A stretch of 53,166 bases of DNA from Candidatus Parvarchaeota archaeon (lineage in GTDB: Archaea > Nanobdellota > Nanobdellia > JAFCGN01): contig JAFCGN010000007.1 in NCBI GenBank assembly GCA_017608045.1, forward strand, positions 1 through 53,166. The letters are read 5' to 3'. Both the position numbers and the translations under genes were made by a program. The first letter of the stretch is position 1. Every line of letters starts with the position of its first letter. The notes beneath the pieces are model-generated. The model did no database searches, was not told the DNA's origin, and saw only the letters and a list, made by a program, of their open reading frames with translations. This document shows positions 9,215 through 19,352 of this stretch, one piece after another.

Positions 9215-10732
9215 ATGAATAATATGGAAACAGAATTAAGCGCAATTGAAAGAAAGACACTTTCTTTAATCAAGAATTTGAAGAGCTTTCAATCTGTTGA
9301 AGTTCTTGCTGAAAAAACAGGAATGAAAAAGGATTCTTTAATTAAAGCATTAAGTATTCTTGAAGAGAAGGGCTTTGTTGATAAAAAAGAGAAGGTTTTG
9401 GAGGAGGTATCTTTAACAAAAACAGGAATAAGTGTTGTGAAAAAAGGGTTTCCTGAAAAAATATTTTTGAATGGTCTTAAAAAACCTGTAGGCATTAAGG
9501 ATTACAAAAAAAAGAGTAAATTGAAAGAACAAGAATTTAACATAAGCATGGGTTTGTTAAAAAGAAATGATTGTATAAAAATTGAGAAAGGATTAATATG
9601 CAAAAAAAATAATGAAAAATTTTTGAAAGAATTAAATCAAAAAGAGGAACTCATAAACAAAATCAATAAGAAAAAACCCTTTTATTTAAAGAAAGAAGAT
9701 GAAAAATATGTGGAGGAGTTTTTGAAAAGAGGGCTTGTTGTCAAGAAAATAAGAGTTGTTAGGCAATATAGGATTAATGAAAATGGTAAAAAAATTTTGA
9801 AAAATTTAAAAGAAGATTTAATAGAAAAACTCACACCAAAAATGATTTTAGATGGAACTTGGAAGAATAAAAAGTTTCGCTCTTATAATCTTAGAACAAA
9901 GTATCCAAGTTCTTTTGGGAAAAAGCATTTTCTTAAAGAAATGACAGGATTAATTAAACAAATTTTTATTGAGATGGGCTTTAAAGAAATGAAGAGTGAT
10001 TATGTTGAAACTTGTTTTTGGAATTTTGACAATTGTTTTATGAGGCAGGATCATCCTAATAGGGAGATAATGGACACTTATTTTTTAAAATACCCTTCTA
10101 AAGGAAGGATTCCTGAGGATTTAAGCAAAATAATTAAGAGTGTTCATGAGGACGGGTGGAAAACAGGTAGTAAGGGGTGGGGTGGTGAATGGAGTAAAAA
10201 AGAAGCAGAAAAACTTATTTTGAGAACTCATACAACAGCAACAACTTTTAGAATGCTTTCAAAATGTTTTAAACCACCGTATAAATTTTTTAGTGTTGAT
10301 AGAATTTTCAGAAATGAAACGCTTGATTTTAAACATCTTCACGAGTTTCATCAAGTAGAAGGAGTTATTGTAGCAGATAAACCTTTAAGTCTTGCAAATC
10401 TAATAGCAGTACTTAAAGAATTTTATAAGAAGATGGGTGTGAAAAAATTAAGATTTAAACCAACATATAATCCTTATACAGAACCAAGTATGGAGATTTT
10501 TGCTTATTTACCTAAACTAAAAAAATGGGTTGAACTCGGAAATTCCGGTGTTTTTAGACCAGAAGTATTGCTTCCTCATGGAATAACAAAACCTGTAATC
10601 GCATGGGGGCTTGGGCTTGAAAGATTAGCAATGCTTTGTTATGGTATTGATGACATAAGACAAGTTTATGGGCATTTTGTTGATGTTGAAAATATAAAGA
10701 AAACAAAACCAATATTTAAGGTGAGTGAATAA
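9215..10732 (+). CDS. pheS: Phenylalanyl-tRNA synthetase alpha subunit
   Basis: MRQDHPNREIMDTYFL, HTTATTFRMLS, DRIFRNETLDFKHLHEFHQVEG, WGLGLERLAML; N-terminal wHTH. Confidence 0.96.
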   Translation: MNNMETELSAIERKTLSLIKNLKSFQSVEVLAEKTGMKKDSLIKALSILEEKGFVDKKEKVLEEVSLTKTGISVVKKGFPEKIFLNGLKKPVGIKDYKKKSKLKEQEFNISMGLLKRNDCIKIEKGLICKKNNEKFLKELNQKEELINKINKKKPFYLKKEDEKYVEEFLKRGLVVKKIRVVRQYRINENGKKILKNLKEDLIEKLTPKMILDGTWKNKKFRSYNLRTKYPSSFGKKHFLKEMTGLIKQIFIEMGFKEMKSDYVETCFWNFDNCFMRQDHPNREIMDTYFLKYPSKGRIPEDLSKIIKSVHEDGWKTGSKGWGGEWSKKEAEKLILRTHTTATTFRMLSKCFKPPYKFFSVDRIFRNETLDFKHLHEFHQVEGVIVADKPLSLANLIAVLKEFYKKMGVKKLRFKPTYNPYTEPSMEIFAYLPKLKKWVELGNSGVFRPEVLLPHGITKPVIAWGLGLERLAMLCYGIDDIRQVYGHFVDVENIKKTKPIFKVSE

Positions 10733-12387
10733 TGGTAACATTAAATACTTCTTTTAAAAGATTAAAAAAATTGTTAGGAGCAAGAATAACTCTTGAAGAG
10801 CTTGAAGAAAAATTATTTCAATATGGAATGGAACTTGATGGCGTTAATGGGGATGAATTAATTATTGACATTACTCCTGATAGAGCAGATATGGTGTCCC
10901 CGCAAGGATTAGCAAGAGCATTAAAACCATTTCTTGGTTTGGACTCAATAAAATATAAAGTGAAGGAAACAAAAAACAAGTTCATAATTGCAAAAGAGCT
11001 TGCATCAATACGTCCTTTTGCTGTTGGTGCAATTGTTAAGAATGTTAATTTTACAGATGACTTAATAAAAGAAATTATTTGGGTGCAGGAAAAACTTCAT
11101 GCAACTTATTGCAGGAATAGAAGGAAAGCAGCAATAGGCATTTACCCATTAGATAACATTAAATTTCCTGTTTATTTTAAGGCGAAATCTCCAAAAGAAA
11201 TAAAGTTCATTCCTCTTGATTTCAATGAAGAGCTTACTGGAGATGAAATTTTGAAAAAGCATCCTACTGGGATAAAATACGCTCACCTTATTAATAAATT
11301 CAGTAAATATCCAGTGCTTGAAGATAGTGAAGGAAAAATTTTGTCCATGCCTCCAATAATAAATTCAGAAATAATGGGCAAGGTGACAAAAAATACAAAA
11401 GATGTTTTTATTGAAGTTACAGGAACAAATCTTGAAACAGTAAATCAAATACTTACTTTAATGGCAACAGTTATTGCACATGAAACAGGAATAATTGAGA
11501 AATTAATTACTGTGCTACCAAATAAAGAAATTAAAACCCCTCTTCTTGAAGGAGAAAAAATGAGTGTTGTTTTTAATAATGTTAAGGAATTAATTGGAGT
11601 AGAACTCACGAGCGGTCAAATTAAGAGATTACTTAAAATGATGGATTATGAAATTTTAAGCGAAACAGAAAATGATATTATTGTAAAAACTCCTTTTTAT
11701 AGAACAGATATCCTTCATGAAGTGGATGTGATTGATGATATTGCAAGAGCATATGGATTTGAAAACATTGTTCCTAAAATGCCTTCTGTAAGCACAACAG
11801 GTGGTCTGCGAGACGAAACTCTTTTTATTGAAAAATTAAGGGATTTTATGATAGGAAATGGTTATCTTGAGGAATATACTTTTGCATTAACAACAGAAGA
11901 AGAACAGTATAAAAAAATGAATGTAAGAATACAACCTCCTCATGCAACAGTAATTGAAGCAAAAAGTCCTTACTATTCGCTTAGAACATGGGTTTTACCT
12001 GAATTGCTTAAATGCGTTGAACAAAACTTGCATAGAGATTTCCCCATGAAATTATTTGATATTGGGGATGTAATAATTCCTCATGAAAAATATGAAGTAA
12101 AAGCAAAGAATGAACTGCATTTAGGAGTAATTAATGTTTCTGATAAAGCAGGGTATGAAAGTATTAAAAAAGTTTTTGACGCTTTAGTTGAAACATTTGA
12201 TTTCAAGTTTGAATTAAAAAAGAGTAATCATGATTCTTTTATTCAAGGAAGATCAGCAGACATTTATTACAAGAATAAAAGGATAGGCGTGATGGGGGAG
12301 TTGCACCCGAAAGTTATCACGAATTTTGGTATTAAACTGCCTGTAGTAGCAATGGAAATAAGTTTTGAAGATTTAAATATTTATTAA
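10732..12387 (+). CDS. pheT: Phenylalanyl-tRNA synthetase beta subunit
   Basis: Overlaps pheS by 1 nt. ELIIDITPDRADMVSPQGLARALKPFLG, YRTDILHEVDVIDDIARAYGFENIVP, GVMGELHPKVITNFGI. Confidence 0.95.
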   Translation: MVTLNTSFKRLKKLLGARITLEELEEKLFQYGMELDGVNGDELIIDITPDRADMVSPQGLARALKPFLGLDSIKYKVKETKNKFIIAKELASIRPFAVGAIVKNVNFTDDLIKEIIWVQEKLHATYCRNRRKAAIGIYPLDNIKFPVYFKAKSPKEIKFIPLDFNEELTGDEILKKHPTGIKYAHLINKFSKYPVLEDSEGKILSMPPIINSEIMGKVTKNTKDVFIEVTGTNLETVNQILTLMATVIAHETGIIEKLITVLPNKEIKTPLLEGEKMSVVFNNVKELIGVELTSGQIKRLLKMMDYEILSETENDIIVKTPFYRTDILHEVDVIDDIARAYGFENIVPKMPSVSTTGGLRDETLFIEKLRDFMIGNGYLEEYTFALTTEEEQYKKMNVRIQPPHATVIEAKSPYYSLRTWVLPELLKCVEQNLHRDFPMKLFDIGDVIIPHEKYEVKAKNELHLGVINVSDKAGYESIKKVFDALVETFDFKFELKKSNHDSFIQGRSADIYYKNKRIGVMGELHPKVITNFGIKLPVVAMEISFEDLNIY

Positions 12388-12438
12388 ATATTTATAAAGT
12401 ATAATTTATTATAAGCAGATTATTAGGTGATTAAAAAA

Positions 12439-13002
12439 ATGTTCAGCACTAAAAGATTAAGGTTTAGGGAAGTAAGAACAGAGGATGTTCAAGAAATAAT
12501 GAAGAATTGGAATAATTACAATATAAGAAGAAATCTTGGCCAAGTTTTGTTCCCAACATCAAAAGAACAAGAAGAGGAGTGGGTGAAGGAAACTTGGAGT
12601 GATGCTAAAAAAGGAAGTGCTTTCACTTTCGCAATTGAGATAAAAAAAACAAAAGAATTAATCGGCACAATCTCTCTTTTTAAAATAAACAAGGTTTCAA
12701 GACATGCTGAACTCGGGATTGCGATTTATTCAAGCAAGCATCATGGGAAGGGTTATGGCACTGAAGCAATGAAATTCATTTTACAATACGGTTTTCAAGT
12801 ATTAAATCTTGAAACAATTCATTTAGGAGTTTGTGAGTTTAATAAACCAGCAAGACATGTTTATGAAAAAGTTGGGTTCAAAAAACAAGGAAGAAAAAGG
12901 AATTTTGTTTTCAGAGAAGGGAAATCATATGATTTACTCTTATATGACATAACAAAAAAAGAATGGAGTGAATTAAATCAAGAAGTTATTTCAGAATTCT
13001 AA
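12439..13002 (+). CDS. GNAT acetyltransferase, RimJ/RimL-like
   Basis: TKRLRFREVRTEDV, HGKGYGTEAMKFILQYGF, NKPARHVYEKVGFKKQGRKRNFVFREGK. Confidence 0.88.
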   Translation: MFSTKRLRFREVRTEDVQEIMKNWNNYNIRRNLGQVLFPTSKEQEEEWVKETWSDAKKGSAFTFAIEIKKTKELIGTISLFKINKVSRHAELGIAIYSSKHHGKGYGTEAMKFILQYGFQVLNLETIHLGVCEFNKPARHVYEKVGFKKQGRKRNFVFREGKSYDLLLYDITKKEWSELNQEVISEF

Positions 13003-13035
13003 GCAGAAAACAATGATTCAAAAAATGAGTTCTAA

Positions 13036-13719
13036 TTATTTCTTAACTAACACTGCTTTATTTATGACAACATTTCCTGAGTATTCATTCTCCATTCTTA
13101 TTTCATATTCTAATATCTTAACTTTTTTTTTGAAAAAAGGAGCATCAAAAACAAAGGTTTCTAATTCACCACCCTCCCCTGCTAAACTAAAATAACATTT
13201 TTTTTGAAGCTCTTTCAATTTTTTTAATAGTTCAAAATCATATTCCCTCCCGAGAAACCTTTTTTCCAAAGGATAACTTGCAATCCTGCTTATAATAAAC
13301 TTAATCCCGGATTTAATTGCATAATTAACTTCCTCTTCTTCATTCATCTGCCACAAAGGATTAAAACATTTTAATTTTAATTTATCGCAAATTTTTTGAA
13401 TTCTTGAAGATTGATAAACAGATTTTATTGCTCCTGTTATTATTCCCTTTATTTTATACTCACTCTTTGCTTCCCTTATTGCTTCCTCAAGTTCTTTTAA
13501 CTCTTTTTCCTTTTCCCCTCTTGTTGTTTTTTGAATTAATGGCAATTCCATTGCTCTTGCTTGCAATTCAACTAAATTAATGTTTGGAGTGTGAAACATG
13601 AAACTATCAGGATTCTTGCTTATAATACTGATTAAGCATACAACATCATGCTTTTTTAACACTTCATTCATTGCTAAACAAGAATCCTTACCGCCACTAA
13701 ATAAGACGCCAACACGCAT
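13036..13719 (-). CDS. Diphthine--ammonia ligase-like ATP pyrophosphatase (DPH6 family)
   Basis: MRVGVLFSGGKDSCLAMNEVL (PP-loop), GAIKSVYQSSRIQKICDKLKLKCFNPLW, SLAGEGGELETFVFDAPFFKK. Confidence 0.88.
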   Translation of the reverse strand: MRVGVLFSGGKDSCLAMNEVLKKHDVVCLISIISKNPDSFMFHTPNINLVELQARAMELPLIQKTTRGEKEKELKELEEAIREAKSEYKIKGIITGAIKSVYQSSRIQKICDKLKLKCFNPLWQMNEEEEVNYAIKSGIKFIISRIASYPLEKRFLGREYDFELLKKLKELQKKCYFSLAGEGGELETFVFDAPFFKKKVKILEYEIRMENEYSGNVVINKAVLVKK

Positions 13720-13846
13720 ATTTCTTTTTCCAATTACTTTTATTAAAAATGTTTTCATTTCTTGTTAATCACAGATTTTTTAAGAAATTTTAACAACAAC
13801 TTGCGTGGTTGCATATAATTATATATAATAAATTTAATACTACTTC

Positions 13847-14209
13847 TTGGTGATAATAAAAATGTCTTTGGATGAAGTTGTTGATTTGCCATCAGTTAAA
13901 ATGAGGGAAATGAATCAAGAGAAGGGTTTGATTAGAACTCTTTTAGAAGATAAAAGAGGTTATTTTCCACCACCAATTAGAAAACCAAAGAAAAAAGTCT
14001 CATATCTTGACAAAATTATAGGTCTTGTGAATGGTATTGGCCTTGGTCTTACATCCGCTGCTATTGCTAAATGTGCAGTAGATCTTGGAGAACCTGCAAG
14101 TCATGTGCTTTATCCTCTTTCAGCAATGTTTGCAGGTCTTGCTTTTATGGTTCCAATTGCTTACCTAACTGGTGCAGTGGGAAGAACATATAGAACAGAT
14201 GAGGAGTAA
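13847..14209 (+). CDS. Hypothetical membrane protein
   Basis: Two hydrophobic segments (GLVNGIGLGLTSAAIAKCAV, VLYPLSAMFAGLAFMVPIAYLTGAVG). Likely start 13862. Confidence 0.5.
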   Translation: MVIIKMSLDEVVDLPSVKMREMNQEKGLIRTLLEDKRGYFPPPIRKPKKKVSYLDKIIGLVNGIGLGLTSAAIAKCAVDLGEPASHVLYPLSAMFAGLAFMVPIAYLTGAVGRTYRTDEE

Positions 14210-14250
14210 GGATGTAACAAACTTATTTAAATCTTTTTTATTTTTTTTTA

Positions 14251-14943
14251 TTATTTCCATGCTAATTCAAATAATTTTCTCATTAATTTTGCAAAATTTT
14301 TATCACGAATAATAATTGTTTCATTTGATTCAATTAATGCTATCCAAACTAATTTGTCATCAATTATTGAACCTGCAATATTATCAAATTCAAATTTTTT
14401 TATTTTCAATTCTGGGAAATTTTTTTTCCATTTTTTTATATTTTCTTTAGTGTTCTCATCGTATTTTGCAAGTATTTTTAGTTTTACGCCTCTTTCAATA
14501 TTCTCTTTTGTTTTTTTGACAAAAAAAGGATTCCATTCTGAAGAAAATTTAAAAGAATATTGATATTTTTTTGCTGCAGGAATTCCTTTTATTATTTTGT
14601 AAAAGTTTCTTTGCCCTTTCACAATTTCAACAGGTTCTGTTAAGGTTTCACTATAAATTTTTTTTGCTTTTTCTAACTCTTTTTTTATTTCTTGAAGTTC
14701 TTTTTCTTTTTTTTTCAAAGATTCAAGAAGCACATCAGGTGTTGCAGGCACGAATTTTTTAATTTTTTCTGGAATTATTTTAATTAAGTTTTTGCTTACT
14801 AAACTATTTAATACATCATAAATTCTCCCATATGGAACACCAGAGCTTTCACTTATCTTATATGCAGTTGCTTTGCCAAGTTTAACAAGAGTTTCATAAC
14901 AATCTGACTCATACTTATTAAGGCCTAAAATTTTTAAATCCAT
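14251..14943 (-). CDS. TrmB-family transcriptional regulator
   Basis: LGLNKYESDCYETLVKLGKATAYKISESSGVPYGRIYDVLNSLVSKNLIKIIPEKIKKFVPATPDVLLE. Confidence 0.85.
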   Translation of the reverse strand: MDLKILGLNKYESDCYETLVKLGKATAYKISESSGVPYGRIYDVLNSLVSKNLIKIIPEKIKKFVPATPDVLLESLKKKEKELQEIKKELEKAKKIYSETLTEPVEIVKGQRNFYKIIKGIPAAKKYQYSFKFSSEWNPFFVKKTKENIERGVKLKILAKYDENTKENIKKWKKNFPELKIKKFEFDNIAGSIIDDKLVWIALIESNETIIIRDKNFAKLMRKLFELAWK

Positions 14944-15080
14944 ACAACAACTATGGTTGTTATTAAATATTAATTTTGTTATTTAATAAATTGAAAAATT
15001 TTTTAAAAATATTTTGTGGTTAATTATTATTTTAAATAAAGTTTATTTAAGTTTAAATTTCATTAATTTAGGCGATAACC

Positions 15081-16004
15081 ATGATAACAATTTATAAGAA
15101 AGTTAAGGGTGGAGAATTAAGACAGCAGAAGAGATTAAGTAAGGGTTGTTGGATTGATGTGGTTGAGCCAACAGAAAGTGAAGTGGAAGATTTTGTAAAT
15201 TTTCTTAAAATACCTCCTGATTTTATAACAAGTGCTCTTGATGAAGAGGAAAGACCAAGGTATGAAGTTGAGGGAGGGAATAAACTTTTTATTTTTAGTG
15301 TTCCATTTGAAGAAAATAATAATTTGCGCACATTTCCTCTTGCTATTATCATAACAAAAAATTATTTTCTTACAATTCATAAAAAACAATTTAATTTTTT
15401 AAAAGATTTTATTGAAGATAAGGTGAAATCTTTTTCAACAACAATGAAGATAAGGTTTTTACTTCAAATATTGTTAAGAATTAACAATCAATTTATGAAA
15501 TACATTCATGAATTGGAAAAATCAATAAACAAAATTGAAGCAAAACTCGTGACTTCTTTAAACAACAAAGAAATTGTTAGACTCTTAACAATTCAGAAAA
15601 CCTTAACTTATTTTCATAATGCGGGCATATCTAATCACAGGGTTTTTAATACAATCTTGAATAGTAATATTGTAAAATTATTTGAAGAAGATGTTGATGT
15701 GCTTGAGGATGTAATAATTGAAAACAAGCAGTATATAGAAATGATTTCAAATTATAATAATATTGTTTCTGGAATGTTAGATGCTTATGCTTCCATTGTT
15801 TCAAACAATTTGAATATTGTAATGAAGGTTCTTGCAGTTATAACAATTATTTTATCAATTCCAACAATAATAACCAGTTTTTATGGCATGAATGTAGTTC
15901 TTCCATTGCAAAATAATTCAAACGCTTACTTGTTTGTAATACTCTTGTCCTTTTTTTCAATGTTTTTGCTTACTTTTATTTTTAAGAAGATGAATTGGTT
16001 ATAG
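15081..16004 (+). CDS. corA: CorA-family divalent metal transporter
   Basis: C-terminal double TM with the YGMN motif (TSFYGMNVVLPLQNNSNAY). Confidence 0.92.
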   Translation: MITIYKKVKGGELRQQKRLSKGCWIDVVEPTESEVEDFVNFLKIPPDFITSALDEEERPRYEVEGGNKLFIFSVPFEENNNLRTFPLAIIITKNYFLTIHKKQFNFLKDFIEDKVKSFSTTMKIRFLLQILLRINNQFMKYIHELEKSINKIEAKLVTSLNNKEIVRLLTIQKTLTYFHNAGISNHRVFNTILNSNIVKLFEEDVDVLEDVIIENKQYIEMISNYNNIVSGMLDAYASIVSNNLNIVMKVLAVITIILSIPTIITSFYGMNVVLPLQNNSNAYLFVILLSFFSMFLLTFIFKKMNWL

Positions 16005-16021
16005 ATGTATTAACTAATTTT

Positions 16022-16633
16022 TTAATTTTTTTTTGAAATAAATCTTATCATTGATTCGCAATTGTTTTTTTCAATAATTTTGAAGCCAACGCTTTCAAAT
16101 AATTGGAAAATTTCTTTTTCTTCAAACAAATAATAGTATCTTTTTCCTTTATTTTTCCAACCAATTAATTTTTCTTTTTCTTTTTCTCTTTTGAATCTTT
16201 TATTATTTTTGTTCCAGACCATTACAAGAAGTTCAGCATTTGGTTTTAAAACCCGGAACATTTCTTTAATTGCTTTTAAATGCTTTTCTTTTTTCAAGCA
16301 ATGCAATGCTGAAATGCAGATTCCGCCATCAAAGAAATTATCTTTATATGGAAGACAAGTCATGTCAGCAACACAGAATTCTGCTTTAATTTTTTTCTTT
16401 TCAGCATTTTTTTTAGCAAGTTCAATCATTTTTTCTGAAAAATCAACTAAATACATTTTACCATTTTTGATTTTTTTTAAATGCCTTCCAGAACCTGCAC
16501 CAATATCTATTATTTTTCCTGATTGTTTTGAAAGGAATTTCTCTGATAATTTTGAACTCTTTTTTTTGAATTCATTCCATTCAGGAGCAATGGTGTTCCA
16601 AACTTTTTTTTGTTCTTTAATTAAGTTTTTCAT
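16022..16633 (-). CDS. Class I SAM methyltransferase, Trm9/ABH8-like
   Basis: WNTIAPEWNEFK, IIDIGAGSGRHLK, FDGGICISALHCL, EMFRVLKPNAELLVMVWNK. Confidence 0.8.
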   Translation of the reverse strand: MKNLIKEQKKVWNTIAPEWNEFKKKSSKLSEKFLSKQSGKIIDIGAGSGRHLKKIKNGKMYLVDFSEKMIELAKKNAEKKKIKAEFCVADMTCLPYKDNFFDGGICISALHCLKKEKHLKAIKEMFRVLKPNAELLVMVWNKNNKRFKREKEKEKLIGWKNKGKRYYYLFEEKEIFQLFESVGFKIIEKNNCESMIRFISKKN

Positions 16634-16746
16634 TAATAAATAACAAGAAAAAGGAATTATTAAAAACTTAACTTATAAAGAATAATATTTTAAATTTTTT
16701 AAAAAATTAACAAAGTAAATAAAGGTAATGTGCATAATATTTTCTT

Positions 16747-17064
16747 ATGGTAAGGAAAACAAAGCAAAACAAGACAATGAAAGCAAAAGTAATTAAGAGT
16801 GAAGTAGAGGATTACAAGGATAAAGTGATCTTGATTTCAGGGATTTTCGTTTTTTCTATGATGTTCTTATCGTTTGTCGTTGAATCAAGCATTCTAACAA
16901 TATTAATAACTCTTTTAATAGTTGGGTCAGATATTTATTGCGTAGTAGCAGGCATTAAACTTTTGAAACTCAAATACAGGTTAGCACCTTATATATTAAC
17001 AGTTTACGGCATTTACCTTTTATACTTTATACTTTCATTCCTGTATTTATCAACTATTGGTTAA
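16747..17064 (+). CDS. Small membrane protein
   Basis: ORF with three hydrophobic segments. Confidence 0.5.
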   Translation: MVRKTKQNKTMKAKVIKSEVEDYKDKVILISGIFVFSMMFLSFVVESSILTILITLLIVGSDIYCVVAGIKLLKLKYRLAPYILTVYGIYLLYFILSFLYLSTIG

Positions 17065-17140
17065 ATTCTTATTCTTATTTTTTTTTAATTAATAATCTTT
17101 AACACTAAATTTATTATTGTAATTTGATTTTCAAAAAAAT

Positions 17141-17494
17141 ATGAAGAGAAAAGGCACGAATGCTGAAAGAGAATTAATGCATAAATTATGGAATCAAGGA
17201 TTTGCAGTTGTAAGAGCAGCAGGAAGCGGTTCAACAACTCTTCCAAACCCTGATTTGTTTGCTTCTTTTGAAGGTAAGAATTATGCTATTGAATGCAAGT
17301 GCACTAAAAATAAATTTATAAGAATAAGGAGGGAACAGCTTGAAAACTTGAAGATTTTTTCAAGAAGAGCAGGTGCAAAGCCAATTATTGCTGTGAAATT
17401 TATAAATAATGGATGGAGGTTCTATGAAGCAAATAAATTGGTTTTGAAATATGAAGAAGGTGTTAGGAGTTTTTATCAAAAGAAACTTTTTTAG
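17141..17494 (+). CDS. hjc: Holliday junction resolvase Hjc
   Basis: KGTNAERELMHKLWNQGFAVVRAAGSGSTTLPNPDLFASFEGKNYAIECKCTK. Confidence 0.94.
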   Translation: MKRKGTNAERELMHKLWNQGFAVVRAAGSGSTTLPNPDLFASFEGKNYAIECKCTKNKFIRIRREQLENLKIFSRRAGAKPIIAVKFINNGWRFYEANKLVLKYEEGVRSFYQKKLF

Positions 17495-17794
17495 AAGTCT
17501 TTTTAATAAAATATTTTTTATTGATTATACTCATTCAAGGTTTTTTTAATGAATTAAAAAAATTGAATGAAGAATTATGCTTAAATCTTCTGTAAATAAA
17601 AGAAGTATGTTTGTTTTTAGTGAAGAGAGAATTTGACAAAGAAAGAGTAAAAATGATGGGTGGGGATGAGAAATTAGTGAAAAAAGAAAAAAATCTTTTG
17701 AATTTGCTTGTTGATTATGCGTTAGATGAATTTATTTTGAATATTGTAAAGAATATAATAAATATTTAAAAAAAGCAATTTTTGTGAATATTTT

Positions 17795-18154
17795 ATGAGA
17801 TTATACAGGGTTAAAAACGAGGAATTAATGAGTCATGCAATTGATTGGCAGAATGAAATTTTTAATTTAGTGTCTCTTTTAAGGGAAGTTGATGAAAATG
17901 ACAAACAAGTGAATTCTTTTTTAATAAACTTATTGGATGGTTTTAATGCCTTTCTTTATTGGAAATGGCCAAACAAGCATTCAGAGGAGGAATTAAAAAT
18001 TATTGAAGAAAAAGGAAATTTTGTAAAAGAGTATTTTCAAAAAAAAGCAAAAGAAAGCGAATTGCCTGGGAATTCAAAATACTATAAGAAGATGGCGAGC
18101 ATAACAAAAGAAACCATAAATTATATTTTGAATTCTCAATATAAATTGCAGTAA
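17795..18154 (+). CDS. Hypothetical protein
   Basis: Uninterrupted 119-aa ORF; no family recognised. Confidence 0.5.
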   Translation: MRLYRVKNEELMSHAIDWQNEIFNLVSLLREVDENDKQVNSFLINLLDGFNAFLYWKWPNKHSEEELKIIEEKGNFVKEYFQKKAKESELPGNSKYYKKMASITKETINYILNSQYKLQ

Positions 18155-18237
18155 GCCCTTGGTGAGATTCGAACTCACGACCCCTGCCTTTCTTGTAGGA
18201 TTACGAGGGCAGTGCTCTACCACTGAGCTACAAGGGC
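18155..18237 (-). tRNA. tRNA-Thr(CGT) with a predicted 12-nt intron next to the anticodon
   Basis: Reverse complement GCCCTTG TA GCTCAGTGGTAGAGC A CTGCC CTCGTA[ATCCTACAAGAA]A GGCAG GGGTC GTGAGTTCGAATCTCAC CAAGGGC. Acceptor, D, anticodon and T stems all pair; the anticodon loop is 19 nt instead of 7. Confidence 0.9.
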
Positions 18238-18266
18238 GCTTGTTTGACTATCTTTATTAATTAAAT

Positions 18267-18839
18267 TTGTTTATTAATTTGCATATGTTTGATATAAATT
18301 TATTGTTTAATTTTGATTTAGAAGCAATTAAGTTTTTTTTAGTAACTGTTTTAATTAATGCAAAAGATATATTTTTAGCGCCTTTAGGTGATTTTGATGT
18401 TTTTTGGACGCTTCTTCCTGTTTATGTTTCATGGATACAAGCAGAATTTTTTGTTGAAAGAGAAAAAACAAGTTATGCAAACGCATTTACTAATGGTTTT
18501 GCTATGATTTGGGCAAGTGCTAATTGGCTTAAATATTTAATAGATACTCCCTCGCAAGCAAATGATTTTAAACTCTTTGTTTCTGTTTTATTCATAATTT
18601 ATGGGATTTCTGTATGGATTAATGCATATCTTGGTAAAAAAATTGCAGTTTTAATTGGAAAACAAGTTTTGATAAGTTTCTTCATTATTGTTTTCTCACC
18701 ATATATTTTTGGAATTGTTGATTTGAATTTAAGTAATTTCACAAGCATGTTGCTTGTTTTTTTCTTTATATGGTTTGTTTTTTCTATTCTTAAGAGGGTT
18801 CTTCCAGAACCTAAGGGGATTGTAGAAGATGGGAATTAA
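18267..18839 (+). CDS. Multi-pass membrane protein
   Basis: Repeated hydrophobic segments. Likely start 18285 (MFDINLLF). Confidence 0.5.
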   Translation: MFINLHMFDINLLFNFDLEAIKFFLVTVLINAKDIFLAPLGDFDVFWTLLPVYVSWIQAEFFVEREKTSYANAFTNGFAMIWASANWLKYLIDTPSQANDFKLFVSVLFIIYGISVWINAYLGKKIAVLIGKQVLISFFIIVFSPYIFGIVDLNLSNFTSMLLVFFFIWFVFSILKRVLPEPKGIVEDGN

Positions 18840-18860
18840 AAATAATAAAATAATAAATAA

Positions 18861-19352
18861 TTGTGTAGAATAAAATATATTATGCCTTATAAAGAATTTA
18901 AACCAAAAAAAAGAGTTATTCTGGTTTGGTTTTATGAAAAAGCAATGTTTTTTAGCTTGCTCATGCTTTTTATTTTCACATTTCTTTTAACACTTGTTGC
19001 ATTTTCAAACGTTAATGTTGTTGAATTTTACAGACCGTTTCTCTTTGCTTTTTTTGTTGCATTCAATTTCACGCTTTTTCTTGTTTTAATTTATGAATGG
19101 TTGCAGAAAAAATATTTTGTTCTTCCAATAAATGTTTATGTTAGGCAAGGTAAAAAAATAAAGAAAATCTCTATTGTTGATATAAAAGAAATAAAAATAA
19201 CACAAAATAAATTAGAGAGATTATTGAAAATTGGAAAAGTGAGAATTAAAACACAAGAAGGAGAAATAATTTTAGAAGGAGTGCATTATCCTGAGAAATT
19301 AGAAATTGATTTGCTTAAAAAAGCGCACGCATTGAGAAAAGAAAGAATTTAA
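18861..19352 (+). CDS. Membrane protein with two N-terminal TM segments
   Basis: Hydrophobic pattern. Likely start 18882 (MPYKEFKPKK). Confidence 0.5.
   Translation: MCRIKYIMPYKEFKPKKRVILVWFYEKAMFFSLLMLFIFTFLLTLVAFSNVNVVEFYRPFLFAFFVAFNFTLFLVLIYEWLQKKYFVLPINVYVRQGKKIKKISIVDIKEIKITQNKLERLLKIGKVRIKTQEGEIILEGVHYPEKLEIDLLKKAHALRKERI

Noticed and set aside
17620-17769. 49-aa GTG-start ORF (VKREFDKERVKMMGGDEKLVKKEKNLLNLLVDYALDEFILNIVKNIINI)
   Set aside because: Open but very short, with no recognisable motif or coupling; not enough to call a gene.
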